The notes: generated by a model not told the origin, from the letters alone. A DNA stretch of 64,000 nucleotides from Alcanivorax sp. (GCA_022449455.1 JAKUPL010000005.1:124001-188000); one strand, 5' to 3'. Counted from the stretch's first letter, positions 34,634 to 43,614 are shown. Translations and numbers: made by a program.

Positions 34634-35074
34634 ATGGCGATCATGAAGGAATTCCGCGAATTCGCGGTGCGTGGCAACGTGGTGGACATGGCCGTGGGGA
34701 TCATCATCGGCGGTGCCTTCACCACCATCGTCAAAAGTCTGGTGTCCGACGTGCTGATGCCGCCCATCGGCCTGCTGCTGGCGGATGTGGATTTCGCGGA
34801 TCTGTTCGTGGTGCTCAAGGGCCAGGGCAGCTTCACCACCCTGGCGGAAGCCCAGGCCGCCGGCGCGGTGACCCTCAATTACGGTGTGTTCATCAACAAC
34901 GTGATCAGCTTTCTGATCGTGGCCTGGGCCACCTTCCTGCTGGTGCGCGGCCTCAACCGCATGAAGCGCCGGGAAGAGGAAGCGGCGCCGGTGGCCACGC
35001 CACCCACCCCGGAGATCCCGGAAGACATCATCCTGCTTCGAGAAATTCGCGACAGCCTGAAGCCCAAAGCATGA
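34634..35074 (+). CDS. mscL: Large-conductance mechanosensitive channel MscL
   Basis: 146 residues. The N-terminal amphipathic segment [19 protein letters not shown], the pore helix [17 protein letters not shown] and a second transmembrane helix (~90-110) are typical. A cytoplasmic tail ending in [14 protein letters not shown] follows. It opens under extreme membrane tension to release solutes on hypo-osmotic shock. ATG follows AGGAAGGGAACG. Its stop overlaps the start of the phospholipase D gene (ATGA), implying translational coupling. Confidence 0.96.
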   Translation: MAIMKEFREFAVRGNVVDMAVGIIIGGAFTTIVKSLVSDVLMPPIGLLLADVDFADLFVVLKGQGSFTTLAEAQAAGAVTLNYGVFINNVISFLIVAWATFLLVRGLNRMKRREEEAAPVATPPTPEIPEDIILLREIRDSLKPKA

Positions 35075-36492
35075 CCGACGGCGCCGATCAGGAAGGCGCC
35101 GACGCGCCCACGTCGCGGGTTCGCCAATCCCGGTTCTGCCTGTTGCCCGACAGCGAGGAAGCCTTCGCCCTGCGGGCCGCCACCGCGCGGCTGGCGGAGA
35201 ACACCCTGGATCTGCAGTACTACATCTGGGACGACGACCGCATCGGCAAGCTGTTGGTCTACCGGGCCCTGGAAGCGGCCCGGCGCGGGGTACGCGTGCG
35301 GCTGCTGCTGGACCACGCCAACCAGCTGGGTCGGGACGTGAAGTGGGCGGCGCTCAACGCCCACCCGAATGTGGAAATCCGCCTGTTCAACCCGTTCCGC
35401 GGTCGCTACAAGCACATCGTGCAGTGGCTCTATCACGCCCCGCGCCTCAATCACCGGATGCACAACAAGGCATGGATCGCCGACGGTGAGCACGCCATCG
35501 TCGGCGGTCGCAATATTTCCGACCACTACTTCGGGGTGCACCCGGAAGCCAACTTCCGCGACCTGGATCTGTACGCTCGCGGCCCCATCGTCGAGGAAAC
35601 CCGCGCCGCGTTCGAGAGCTACTGGAACAGTGACGTCACCGTGCATCTGCGCACGCTCAAACGTCGCTCCCCGGGCGATGCCGACCGGCTGTGGGAAGAA
35701 TTGAATCAGTGGTGCGACGGGCTGGACGATTTTCCCTATCGCCATGAACAGGACCCGGCGCGCTTCCAGCAGATCGTGCGCGACGCGGACGCCCGCCAGA
35801 TCACCGCCCCGGCGGCGCTGTTGTTCGACACCCCGGACAAGGCCAAGGGCGTCACCCAGCGGCTGATGGGCGATCAACTGGCGGAGTTGCTGAGCCGCCG
35901 CTCCCTGCGCGAGATTCTGATCGAAGCCGGGTACTTCATCCCCGGTGATGATTTCGTGCGCACCCTGGCGGACATGCACGCCAACGGCGGGCGCATCGCC
36001 CTGCTGACCAACGGGCTGGCCACCAATGACGTGATCGCCGCCCACGCCGCCTACGCCCATTACCGGCGCGACCTGATCGAGGCCGGCGTGGAGGTGCACG
36101 AACTGCAACCCAACGCCCGGGCGCGCCGCCATCTGGCCCGCCTCAAGCCGGGGCGCTCCATGTCGGCGCTGCACACCAAGGCCATGGTGCTGGACCGCAG
36201 CGAACTGTTCGTCGGGTCGTTCAACCTGGACCCGCGCTCGGCGAACCTGAACACGGAAATGGGCTACTACGTGAATTCCGAGGCGCTGGCTAACCGGGTG
36301 GCGGCGTTTATCGAGGAAGGCATGGCGCCGCAGAACAGCTACCGGGTGGGCCTCGACGACCAGGGGCGGCTGGAATGGGGCGCCGGCGACGAACGGGGCC
36401 CGGTGCGCTATCACCGGGAACCCCGTGTCAGCAAGGCCCGCTGGCTGGCGTCGCGGTTCTTCGGGCTGCTGCCGATCGAGAACCTGCTCTAG
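35071..36492 (+). CDS. Phospholipase D-family protein (cardiolipin synthase-like)
   Basis: 473 residues with two HKD motifs: HNKAWIADG with the following GGRNI (~130-150) and HTKAMVLDR with [17 protein letters not shown] (~370-395). The pair is intact, so it is probably catalytically active in phosphatidyl transfer or hydrolysis. There is no clear signal peptide or long N-terminal membrane helix, unlike ClsA. It overlaps mscL by 4 bp. A lipid-modifying enzyme coupled to a tension-gated channel suggests envelope stress adaptation (inference). Converges on an acyl-CoA ligase gene. Confidence 0.85.
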   Translation: MTDGADQEGADAPTSRVRQSRFCLLPDSEEAFALRAATARLAENTLDLQYYIWDDDRIGKLLVYRALEAARRGVRVRLLLDHANQLGRDVKWAALNAHPNVEIRLFNPFRGRYKHIVQWLYHAPRLNHRMHNKAWIADGEHAIVGGRNISDHYFGVHPEANFRDLDLYARGPIVEETRAAFESYWNSDVTVHLRTLKRRSPGDADRLWEELNQWCDGLDDFPYRHEQDPARFQQIVRDADARQITAPAALLFDTPDKAKGVTQRLMGDQLAELLSRRSLREILIEAGYFIPGDDFVRTLADMHANGGRIALLTNGLATNDVIAAHAAYAHYRRDLIEAGVEVHELQPNARARRHLARLKPGRSMSALHTKAMVLDRSELFVGSFNLDPRSANLNTEMGYYVNSEALANRVAAFIEEGMAPQNSYRVGLDDQGRLEWGAGDERGPVRYHREPRVSKARWLASRFFGLLPIENLL

Positions 36493-36507
36493 GGATGGGA
36501 CTTCGCT

Positions 36508-38115
36508 TCAGCCCCGTTCGGTCTGGGCCTGCTGTTGCCAGTAGGGGTCGCGCAGCTCGCGCTTGAGAATCTTGCCGATGGTGCTGCGCGGCAGCTCGTC
36601 GCGACGCTCCAGGCCGGCCAGGCGCTGGCCCTTGCCGAGCTGCTCGTTGGCGCGGGCGAGGATGGCGTCCAGGTCGCCGTTGCCATCGCGCAGCACCACC
36701 AGGCCCAGCGGGGTCTCGCCCCATTGCTCGCTGGGAATGGCGATCACCGCCGCGTCCGCCACCTCCGGATCCTTGAGCAGCACCCGCTCCAGATCCTCGG
36801 CGTAAATATTGAAACCGCCGGAAATGATCATGTCCTTGCGCCGGTCCAGCACCGACAGGAAACCGTCCTCGTCGAGCCGGCCCATGTCGCCGGTGCGGTA
36901 GAACACCTCGCCTTCCGGGCTGGTCCACAGCAGTTCGTTGGTCTTGCTGTCGCGCTTGTAGTAGCCGCGCATCATGGCGCCGCTGCGGCCGACGATCTCG
37001 CCGATCTGGCCCGCCGGCACTTCCTGCAGGTCCTCGTCGATGATGCGCAGCTCGCAGCCCGGGCTGGCCTGGCCCACGGTGTCCCACTTGGTGGGGTTGT
37101 CGGCGCAGTTCAGGGTGGTGGTGACGCCGCCCTCGGTAAGGCCGTAGAACTCGATGATGTTGCCCGGCCAGCGCTTCATGGCGTCGGCGATCACATGACC
37201 GCGCAGCGGCGCGCTGGTGGAGAATTTCATCCTGAAACTGCTCAGGTCGAAGCGGTCGAAGTCCGGCTCCGCCAGGATCCGCTGATACTGCACCGGCACC
37301 AGCATGGCGTGGGTGGCGCGGTGCTCCTGGGCCAGCTCCAGGAAGCGATGGGCGTTGAACTTGGCCATGCTGACGATGGTGCCGCCGCCGAACAGGGTGG
37401 GCAGCACCGCCACCAGGGTGGTGTTGGAATACAGCGGCGTGGACACCAGGGTCACCGCCTCACGGGTGTAGCCCAGCCGCTCCCCCCGTTCCACATGACG
37501 GGCGCGCAGGCGGTGATCGTGCAGAATGCCCTTGGGCACGCCGGTGGTGCCGGAGCTGTAGATAATGTTGAAGGGGTCGTCCAGGCCCGGTACGTGGTCC
37601 GGTGCTTCGCGGGAGGCGTCGCCCAGCCAGGTCTCGAACGGCTGCCAGCCGTCGGCCTGGAAATCCAGCGCCACGCGCTGCTCCGGGTCCACGTTGTGGA
37701 GGCTGCCCAGCAGCGGCTCGATCAGCTCCCGGTGCTTGGCGGACACGAACAGGAAGCGGGCATCGCAGTCGTTGACCATCAGCGCCAGGGTCTCGCCGGC
37801 GGCCATGCCGGACAGCGGCACCATGCAGCCGCCGGCGCTCAGCGTGCCCATGAACAGGGTCAGGTAACGAGCGCTGTTCTCGGCCAGCCCGGCCACCGTG
37901 TCGCCGCGCCGCAGGCCGGCGGCGCGCAGGCGGTTGGCCACCTGGTTGACGCCGTCCACGAACTGTCGCCAGGTGAGCATGCCCTGCTCGTCGTACACCG
38001 CCGGGTGGTCCGGTTGCAGGGCCGCCATCTCGCGCAGGCGTTCGGGAACCGATACAAAGCCGTCTTCGGGCAGGGCCGGCGCGTAAACCGGCATGGCATC
38101 GCTGATCGAGGTCAT
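36508..38115 (-). CDS. AMP-dependent acyl-CoA synthetase/ligase
   Basis: 535 residues. P-loop YSSGTTGVPKGILHDH, the EFYGLTEGG motif, the YRTGDMGRLDEDGFL hinge region and the C-terminal catalytic lysine in RSTIGKILKREL are all present, so it should adenylate a carboxylic acid and form its CoA thioester. Sequence style is that of class I ligases for fatty, aromatic or terpenoid acids; substrate is not readable. It diverges from an ABC substrate-binding gene across a region with a 22-bp dyad, which may couple their control. Confidence 0.88.
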   Translation of the reverse strand: MTSISDAMPVYAPALPEDGFVSVPERLREMAALQPDHPAVYDEQGMLTWRQFVDGVNQVANRLRAAGLRRGDTVAGLAENSARYLTLFMGTLSAGGCMVPLSGMAAGETLALMVNDCDARFLFVSAKHRELIEPLLGSLHNVDPEQRVALDFQADGWQPFETWLGDASREAPDHVPGLDDPFNIIYSSGTTGVPKGILHDHRLRARHVERGERLGYTREAVTLVSTPLYSNTTLVAVLPTLFGGGTIVSMAKFNAHRFLELAQEHRATHAMLVPVQYQRILAEPDFDRFDLSSFRMKFSTSAPLRGHVIADAMKRWPGNIIEFYGLTEGGVTTTLNCADNPTKWDTVGQASPGCELRIIDEDLQEVPAGQIGEIVGRSGAMMRGYYKRDSKTNELLWTSPEGEVFYRTGDMGRLDEDGFLSVLDRRKDMIISGGFNIYAEDLERVLLKDPEVADAAVIAIPSEQWGETPLGLVVLRDGNGDLDAILARANEQLGKGQRLAGLERRDELPRSTIGKILKRELRDPYWQQQAQTERG

Positions 38116-38192
38116 GGCACTCTCCCGGCGTTCCGCCCGGTCACGTCGGACAGAAGCGCCTTTAATGGAATTTTGTTTTAAATTAGGGTCGT

Positions 38193-38214
38193 GAGCATAC
38201 TCTGCGGTATGTTC
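38193..38214. promoter_or_regulatory. 22-bp dyad, candidate operator between acyl-CoA ligase and binding-protein genes
   Basis: GAGCATAC (38193-38200), six bases, then GTATGTTC (38207-38214): 8-bp inverted arms with one mismatch, next to an AT-rich stretch that could be the ligase promoter. Size and symmetry suit a TetR- or GntR-type repressor; no such gene is adjacent. Confidence 0.4.
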
Positions 38215-38301
38215 GGGCTCAATACCGGCCGGTCACAAATTGATCGGCGCCATCGACCAAAGGCTAATAACCTCCTGCTGGGGGCTATGCTAATCGTCGC
38301 C

Positions 38302-38330
38302 CTACATCACAATAGCTCTACATCACAATA
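38302..38330 (+). repeat. Tandem 13-bp direct repeat upstream of the ABC binding-protein gene
   Basis: CTACATCACAATA occurs twice (38302-38314 and 38318-38330), 16 bp apart start to start, ending about 20 bp before the ATG. It overlaps the expected leader or promoter end. Could be a regulator site or a slippage duplication. Confidence 0.6.
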
Positions 38331-38348
38331 ACAGGGGGGAAGCGAGCC

Positions 38349-39611
38349 ATGAGCAAGCAGGGTTTAAAACACTGGGGTTGCGCGGCCTTGGCGGCGGTGT
38401 TGCTGGCCTCGGCGGCCCAGGCGGCCACGCCGATCAAGCTGGGCCTCAACTATCCGCACACCGGAGAATACCGCGAAGAAGGGCTGATGCAGAAGCGCGG
38501 CGCCCTGATGGCGGTGGAGGAAATCAACGCCGCCGGCGGCCTGTTCGACCGGCCCCTGGAGCTGGTCGACCGGGACTCCGCCTCGCAGCCGGACCGGGCC
38601 CGCCGCAACGTGGACGAGCTGGCCGCCGAAGGCGTGGCCATGCTGTTCGGCGGCGCCTCCAGCGGCGTGGCCATCGCCGCCAGCGATCAGGCCCGCCGTC
38701 ATAATCTGCTGTACTTCGGCACGCTCACCTATTCCAACGACACCACCGGCAAGGACGGTCATCTGAACATGTTCCGCGAGTGCTACAGCGCCTGGATGGC
38801 GGCGCGGGTGCTGGGCGATTACCTGAAGCGCGAGTACGCGGACCAATCCTATTTTTACGTCACCGCCGACTATACCTGGGGCCATACCACCGAGGCCTCC
38901 ATGCGTGAGTTCACCGACACCACCGACACCGAGCGGCACCGGTCGGTGCGGGTGCCGTTCCCGGGCGCCCGTTATCACCAGATCGAGGAGGCGGTGAAAG
39001 CCGCCGCCGACAGCGACGCGAAGGTGCTGGTGTTGGTGCTGTTTGGCGAGCAGATGGTGCAGGGCATGACCATCGCGCAGCAGATGAAACTGCCCGAGCG
39101 CATGCAGATCGTGGTGCCCAACCTGACCCTGAGCATGGTGGAGCAAACCGGTCCATTCATCATGGCCGGCGTGATCGGCGCCGCCCCCTGGACCTGGAAC
39201 GTGCCCTACGAATTCGACTACGCGCCGGGCCAGCGCTTCGTGGAAGGTTTCTCGGAACGTTATCGCACCCGGCCCTCCACCTCGGCGGCGTCCGCCTACA
39301 GCATCGTCTATCAATGGAAGGAGGCGGTGGAGCGCGCCAACAGCTTCAACAGCGCCTCGGTGCGCCGGGCCCTGGAAGGCCACCGCTATAGCCTGCTCAA
39401 GGACGAACAGTACTGGCGGGATTTCGACCACCAGAACGTGCAGAGCGTCTACGCGGTGCGCATCAAGCCCCGCGACCAGGTGATGAAGGACGCCTACCGG
39501 CAGAATTTCTTCGAGATCATCAATACCCTGTCCGGCGATGCCGCCGCGCCCACCCACGACCAGTGGATCGCGGAGCGGCGGCGCCACGACCGGCCCCTTG
39601 AGTTGCAATAG
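38349..39611 (+). CDS. ABC-type periplasmic substrate-binding protein (branched-chain amino acid/urea type), orphan
   Basis: 420 residues with an N-terminal signal peptide (hydrophobic ~10-25, cleavage near AAQAATP). The type I periplasmic-binding fold of LivJ/UrtA-like proteins shows GLNYPHTGEYREEGLMQKRG and AVEEINAAGGLFDRPLELV. The ATG follows an AGGGGGGAAGCG RBS. No permease or ATPase genes follow; the next gene is a thioesterase 8 bp downstream, probably in the same transcript. The protein may serve a transporter elsewhere or act as a sensor. Ligand unknown. Confidence 0.85.
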   Translation: MSKQGLKHWGCAALAAVLLASAAQAATPIKLGLNYPHTGEYREEGLMQKRGALMAVEEINAAGGLFDRPLELVDRDSASQPDRARRNVDELAAEGVAMLFGGASSGVAIAASDQARRHNLLYFGTLTYSNDTTGKDGHLNMFRECYSAWMAARVLGDYLKREYADQSYFYVTADYTWGHTTEASMREFTDTTDTERHRSVRVPFPGARYHQIEEAVKAAADSDAKVLVLVLFGEQMVQGMTIAQQMKLPERMQIVVPNLTLSMVEQTGPFIMAGVIGAAPWTWNVPYEFDYAPGQRFVEGFSERYRTRPSTSAASAYSIVYQWKEAVERANSFNSASVRRALEGHRYSLLKDEQYWRDFDHQNVQSVYAVRIKPRDQVMKDAYRQNFFEIINTLSGDAAAPTHDQWIAERRRHDRPLELQ

Positions 39612-39619
39612 GAGTTTTC

Positions 39620-40060
39620 ATGACCGATCCGTTCCGCTTCCGCCTGCGGGTGCGCTACAACGAATGCGACGCCCAGAAAGTGGTGTTCAACGCCCGCTAC
39701 GCGGACTACGTCGACCTGGCCATGACCGAATTCATGCGCGCCCTGGGCCGCGACTACACCGCGCTGCTGGCGCGCGGCCTGGACAACCAGGTGGTCAAGC
39801 TGACGTTGGAATGGAAGGCCAGCGCCCTGTTCGATGACGTCATCGACGTGCGGGTGCGGACACTGAAGGTGGGTAACACCTCGTTCGTGCTGGAGCACGA
39901 AATGGTGCGCGCCGCCGACGGTACCCCGCTGTGCCGGGCGGAGGTGGTGTACGTGATGATGACCACCGAACCGTTCGAGAAAACGCGCGTGCCCGACGAC
40001 CTGCGCGCCACCCTGGAGGAAGGCGCGCCGGGCGTGCTCGTCGATCAGAGCGGCGGCTGA
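39620..40060 (+). CDS. Hotdog-fold acyl-CoA thioesterase (YbgC/4-hydroxybenzoyl-CoA type)
   Basis: 146 residues. The signature YNECDAQKVVFNARYADYVD contains the catalytic-type Asp of the YbgC/FadM family (usually D near residue 15-20). It hydrolyses acyl- or aryl-CoA thioesters in the cytoplasm. It follows the binding-protein gene by 8 bp with a good RBS (AGGAG), so is likely co-transcribed. Its 3' end overlaps the end of the convergent mlaA gene by 16 bp. Confidence 0.85.
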   Translation: MTDPFRFRLRVRYNECDAQKVVFNARYADYVDLAMTEFMRALGRDYTALLARGLDNQVVKLTLEWKASALFDDVIDVRVRTLKVGNTSFVLEHEMVRAADGTPLCRAEVVYVMMTTEPFEKTRVPDDLRATLEEGAPGVLVDQSGG

Positions 40061-40856
40061 GGCGCGGTTTCAGGGGCGGCCGGTGTCTCCGGTCGCACCT
40101 CGCCGGCGCGGCCCTGTTGCACCCGTCCGGCGCGCCGTTGGGCAATGGCATCGCGTAAGGCGCGGTAATAATCCGGGCTCTTCTCCAGGTGTTCGGTGAG
40201 GGGCAGGGCCCGGTAGCGTCCGTCGACGGCGCCGGCCACCCGTTTGCCGGTTTTGATGTCCTTCACCGTGTCGCTGTCGGTACCGCCGAACGGATCCAGA
40301 AACAGCCCGATCACCCGGCCCGCCGCGTCACGGCTGTTGCTGGACCCGAACAGCGGCAGTTCGACGATGGGCCCGTTGCCCACGCCCCACACGCCCAGCG
40401 TCTGACCCATATCCGCATCGTGGTAGGGCATATGCCAGTGGCTGGCCACATCAAAAAGGCCCAACAGGCCCACGGTGCTGTTGACCACGAAGCGTCCCAG
40501 CGTATTCGCCGACCGTCGTCCGTTGCCCTGCAATACATCGTTGATAAACACCTCGGGCTCGCCCAGGTTATTGACGACGTTGCGCACCCCGTCGTTGACC
40601 GGTTCCGGCAGCCAGCCGTAGGCGGTGGCCAGGGGTTTCAACAGCACCGTGTCGAGCACCCGGTTGAAGCCGAACACCACCCGGTTCACCGGCTCGGCGG
40701 GATCGTGCACCAACACGGTGGGGGGGGCGCGGCGTCGGCCGGCGCCGCCGCCGGCGGTGAGTGCGCACAGCCGCCCAGCAGCATCAGCAGGGTGGCGGTC
40801 AGGCTGACACGGAACAGGGCGGCAAGACGGTGGTGGAGAAGACGGGGGCGGGGCAT
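40045..40856 (-). pseudogene. mlaA: mlaA (VacJ) outer-membrane lipid-asymmetry lipoprotein, frameshifted at a C8 tract
   Basis: The mature MlaA domain reads cleanly from ~40716 to 40045 (DPAEPVNRVVFGFNRVLD onwards; NSTVGLLGLFDVAS; about 223 residues), but no signal peptide is in that frame. An ATG at 40856 opens a perfect lipoprotein signal ending in the lipobox LMLLGGC, in another frame. The two join at a run of eight C on the minus strand (40720-40727); one extra or two fewer C would restore a single ~270-residue lipoprotein. MlaA removes phospholipid from the outer leaflet with OmpC and MlaC. Either a mutation or phase-variable tract, or a sequencing error in the homopolymer. A GTG start at 40716 would give a protein without export signal. 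Confidence 0.8.
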
Positions 40857-40948
40857 GGCGTTTCGCTCCAGGGTGGACTGGCGAAACGGTACGGCGCCGG
40901 TCTTGCCTGGATATGTCCGCCTGGTGTCGGCGCTGACGCTTTATTTCA

Positions 40949-40973
40949 GCGGTGAAATATTTGTGTTCACCGC
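40949..40973. promoter_or_regulatory. Perfect 8-9-8 dyad upstream of the response-regulator gene
   Basis: GCGGTGAA (40949-40956), nine AT-rich bases, then TTCACCGC (40966-40973). It lies in the 171-bp gap between the divergent mlaA and regulator genes, so could be an operator for either or both. Confidence 0.5.
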
Positions 40974-41027
40974 CACCAATTCGTAACTTTTCCGCCAGGG
41001 CGCCCCACTCGACGGGATTGCGCCACT

Positions 41028-41697
41028 GTGCAGACGCTGCTGATCGTTGACGACGATGCCGAAATCCGCGCGTTGCTGAAGCGTTTTTTCGTGCAGCAAA
41101 GCTACCGGGTCGAACTGGCCGGTGACGGCGATGGCATGTGGCGCGCCATGGGCCGGAGCACGCCGGATCTGGTGATTCTGGATCTGATGCTGCCCGGCGA
41201 CAGTGGGCTGGACCTGTGCCGCCGGCTGCGGAGCCGTTACCCCACGCCGGTCATCATGGTCACCGCCATGGACCAGTTGAGCGACCGCATCGTCGGCCTG
41301 GAACTGGGCGCCGACGACTATCTGGCCAAACCCTTCGACGCCCGGGAGCTGCTGGCGCGGGTGCGCGCGGTGCTGCGGCGCCGCGCTGGTGTTTTGTGGC
41401 TGGCGCGTGGATCAGACCCGCCGGGAACTGCGTTCGCCGGAGGGCGTCATGGTGCCGCTGTCCAACGGCGAATTCACCCTGCTGACCGTGTTCCTGGAGA
41501 ACCCCCAGCGGGTGCTGACCCGGGAGCAATTGCTGACCCTGGCCCGTGGTCGCGGTCACGACGCTTTTGATCGCAGCATCGACGTGCAGGTCAGCCGGCT
41601 GCGGCGCAAAGTGGAGCGGGACAGCCGCAATCCGGACATCATCCGCACCGTGCGTAACGGCGGTTATCTGTTCGCCTGTACCGTGGAGCGCGGCTGA
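41028..41697 (+). pseudogene. OmpR-family response regulator, frameshifted between receiver and DNA-binding domains
   Basis: From a GTG at 41028 the receiver domain is intact: acidic pocket VDDD, phospho-acceptor Asp52 in LVILDLMLPG, and lysine in DDYLAKPFDA. It continues to VLRRRAGV (~41390). The winged-helix domain (FCGWRVDQTRRELRSPEG, LSNGEFTLL, RTVRNGGYLFA) then resumes in another frame, ending at 41697. The linker is shorter than usual for OmpR regulators, so a small deletion, not only a one-base slip, is likely. As written, the receiver runs into an unrelated tail ending at 41570, so no regulator with its own DNA-binding domain is made. It is adjacent to a sensor kinase that is also damaged. 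Confidence 0.82.
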
Positions 41698-42647
41698 TGC
41701 GGCCGCGCCGGCGTGACCGGGTGGTGGGCTGGATCGCGCTCACCATCGTGCTGGCCATGGCGGTCTCCCTGGCGCTCAATATGCTGTTCATCGAGTTGGG
41801 CGGGGTGTGGGCGCGGCCGGCCCTGGATCGCAGCAACCTGCTGCGCGAAGTGGCGTCGCTGACCCGGGTGATGGACGCCGCCCCGCCGGCCCTGCGACCC
41901 CGGCTGGCCGGGGCCGCCGTCAGCCACGACCCGGCGTACCGGGTCCGGTGGACGGCACGCCTTGCCGAGCTGCGGCTGCCGGAGGGCATCGACCTGAATC
42001 TGCACGATGGCGCCGGGGAACTGCGCGCCCATCTGAGTCGCCCGGACACCAGGATTCTGGTGGTGCAGCCGGACCAATGGCCGGCGCACGGCGGCCAGCG
42101 GGGCTATCTGCTCGCCATCCAACTGGGCGATGGCAGCTGGTTGGCGTTCGGCGCCCCGTACCGCAGCTGGGGGCTCGACCCTTTGCCGCGCCTGCTGATC
42201 AGCCTGGGGCTGGTATTGATCTCCACGTTACTGGTGGCCGCCGTGGCGACCCGCCGGCTGGCCCGGCCCCTGCAGGCGTTCACCCGCGCCGCCCGGCGGT
42301 TCGGGGCCGATATGCGGGCGCCGCCCATTGAGCCCCAGGGGCCCTATGAACTGCGCGAGGCCACCCTGACCCTGGGCCGGGCCGACGGACGGATTCTGAT
42401 CCGCGTGTGCGATCGCGGGCCGGGGCTGCCCGAGGCGCAATTGGAGAAGGTCACGGAGCCGTTTTACCGGCTGGAAGGATCCCGCAACCGGAGTACCGGC
42501 GGGGTGGGTCTGGGACTGGCCACCGCCCGGGCCGTGCTCAGCGAGGAAGGCGGAAGCCTGACGCTGAGCAACCGCCCCGGCGGCGGTCTTTGTGCCACCC
42601 TGACCCTGCCCGAGGGGGAGGGCCAGGCGGCGGCGCTCAGTCGCTGA
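41697..42647 (+). pseudogene. Sensor histidine kinase with internal deletion of the HisKA and N-box region
   Basis: 316 residues, open throughout. Order seen: N-terminal transmembrane helix (~10-33), periplasmic sensor (~35-155), second helix (~162-182), HAMP (RRLARPLQAFTRAARRFGAD), then directly the end of the HATPase domain (CDRGPGLPEAQLEKV, FYRLEGSRN, GGVGLGLATA). The phospho-acceptor H-box and N-box, normally ~100 residues between HAMP and DRGPG, are absent; the join is at ELREATLTLGRADG. The protein cannot autophosphorylate by the known mechanism. Its start abuts the regulator stop (TGATG), as in an intact operon. In-frame deletion in an EnvZ/PfeS-like kinase is the simplest reading. Confidence 0.82.
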
Positions 42648-43614
42648 CCTTGAGCACCACCTTGCCCTTGGCGCGGCGGGAGGTCAGGGCCGCCAGGGCG
42701 TCCTCGTACTGCTCGAACGGGAACACCTCGCTGACGCGCGGATTGATCTTGCCGTCCGCGAACAGCTGCATCAGTTCCTTCACGTTCTGGATGTGCTCCT
42801 TCGGTTCATGCTGAGTGAAAGCGCCCCAGAACACGCCGACGATGCTGCAACCTTTGAGCAGCGCCAGGTTGGCGGGGATCTTGGGGATTTCACCGGCGGC
42901 GAAGCCGACGATCAGGAAGCGGCCGTTCCAGGCCATGTTGCGCAGAGCCGGTTCGGTGAAGCGGTCGCCCACCGGGTCGTAGATCACGTCGATGCCGTTC
43001 GGGTAGCGGCTCTTGAGGGCCTGCTTCAGGTCCTCGTCGCTGTAGTTGATCAGATCGTCGGCGCCGGCTTCCTTGGCCACCTGCAGCTTGTCGTCGGTGC
43101 TGGCGGCGGCGATCACGGTGGCGCCCATGGCCTTGCCCAGTTCCACCGCGGCCAGGCCCACGCCACCGCTGGCGCCGAGCACCAGCAGGGTTTCCCCGGG
43201 CTGGAGGTGGGCGCGCTGCTTGAGGGCGTGGTAGCTGGTGCCGTAGACCATGCTGAAGGCGGCGGCGGTTTCATCGCTCATGGCGTCGGGTACCGGGATC
43301 ACCCGGTTTTCCGCCACCACCATTTCTTCCGCGAAGGAGCCGTAGCCGGTCAGGCCCATGACCCGCATGCCGGGCTTCAGGTGCTTCACGTCCGGGCCCA
43401 CCTCGACGATCTCGCCCGCCATTTCGCCACCGGGGGAGAACGGCAGTTCCGGTTTGATCTGGTATTTGCCCTCGATGATCAGGGTGTCCGGGAAGTTCAG
43501 ACCGGCGGCCTTCACCTTCACCTTGACCCCGCTGCCGGTCACTTCCGGCGACGGCACGTCCTCGATGACCAGCTTATCGGCCGGCCCCAGTTCCTTGCAG
43601 AGAATGGCGCGCAT
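42637..43614 (-). CDS. NADPH:quinone oxidoreductase-type medium-chain dehydrogenase
   Basis: 325 residues from the ATG at 43614 (RBS GGGAGAG; a longer in-frame start at 43641 is unlikely). The MDR fold has the catalytic-side GroES domain (GGEMAGEIVEVG) and Rossmann motif VLGASGGVGLAAVELGKAMG. The zinc ligands of alcohol dehydrogenases are missing, as in Qor/zeta-crystallin types, which reduce quinones or enones with NADPH. It converges on the damaged kinase and overlaps it by 11 bp. Confidence 0.88.
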   Translation of the reverse strand: MRAILCKELGPADKLVIEDVPSPEVTGSGVKVKVKAAGLNFPDTLIIEGKYQIKPELPFSPGGEMAGEIVEVGPDVKHLKPGMRVMGLTGYGSFAEEMVVAENRVIPVPDAMSDETAAAFSMVYGTSYHALKQRAHLQPGETLLVLGASGGVGLAAVELGKAMGATVIAAASTDDKLQVAKEAGADDLINYSDEDLKQALKSRYPNGIDVIYDPVGDRFTEPALRNMAWNGRFLIVGFAAGEIPKIPANLALLKGCSIVGVFWGAFTQHEPKEHIQNVKELMQLFADGKINPRVSEVFPFEQYEDALAALTSRRAKGKVVLKVSD

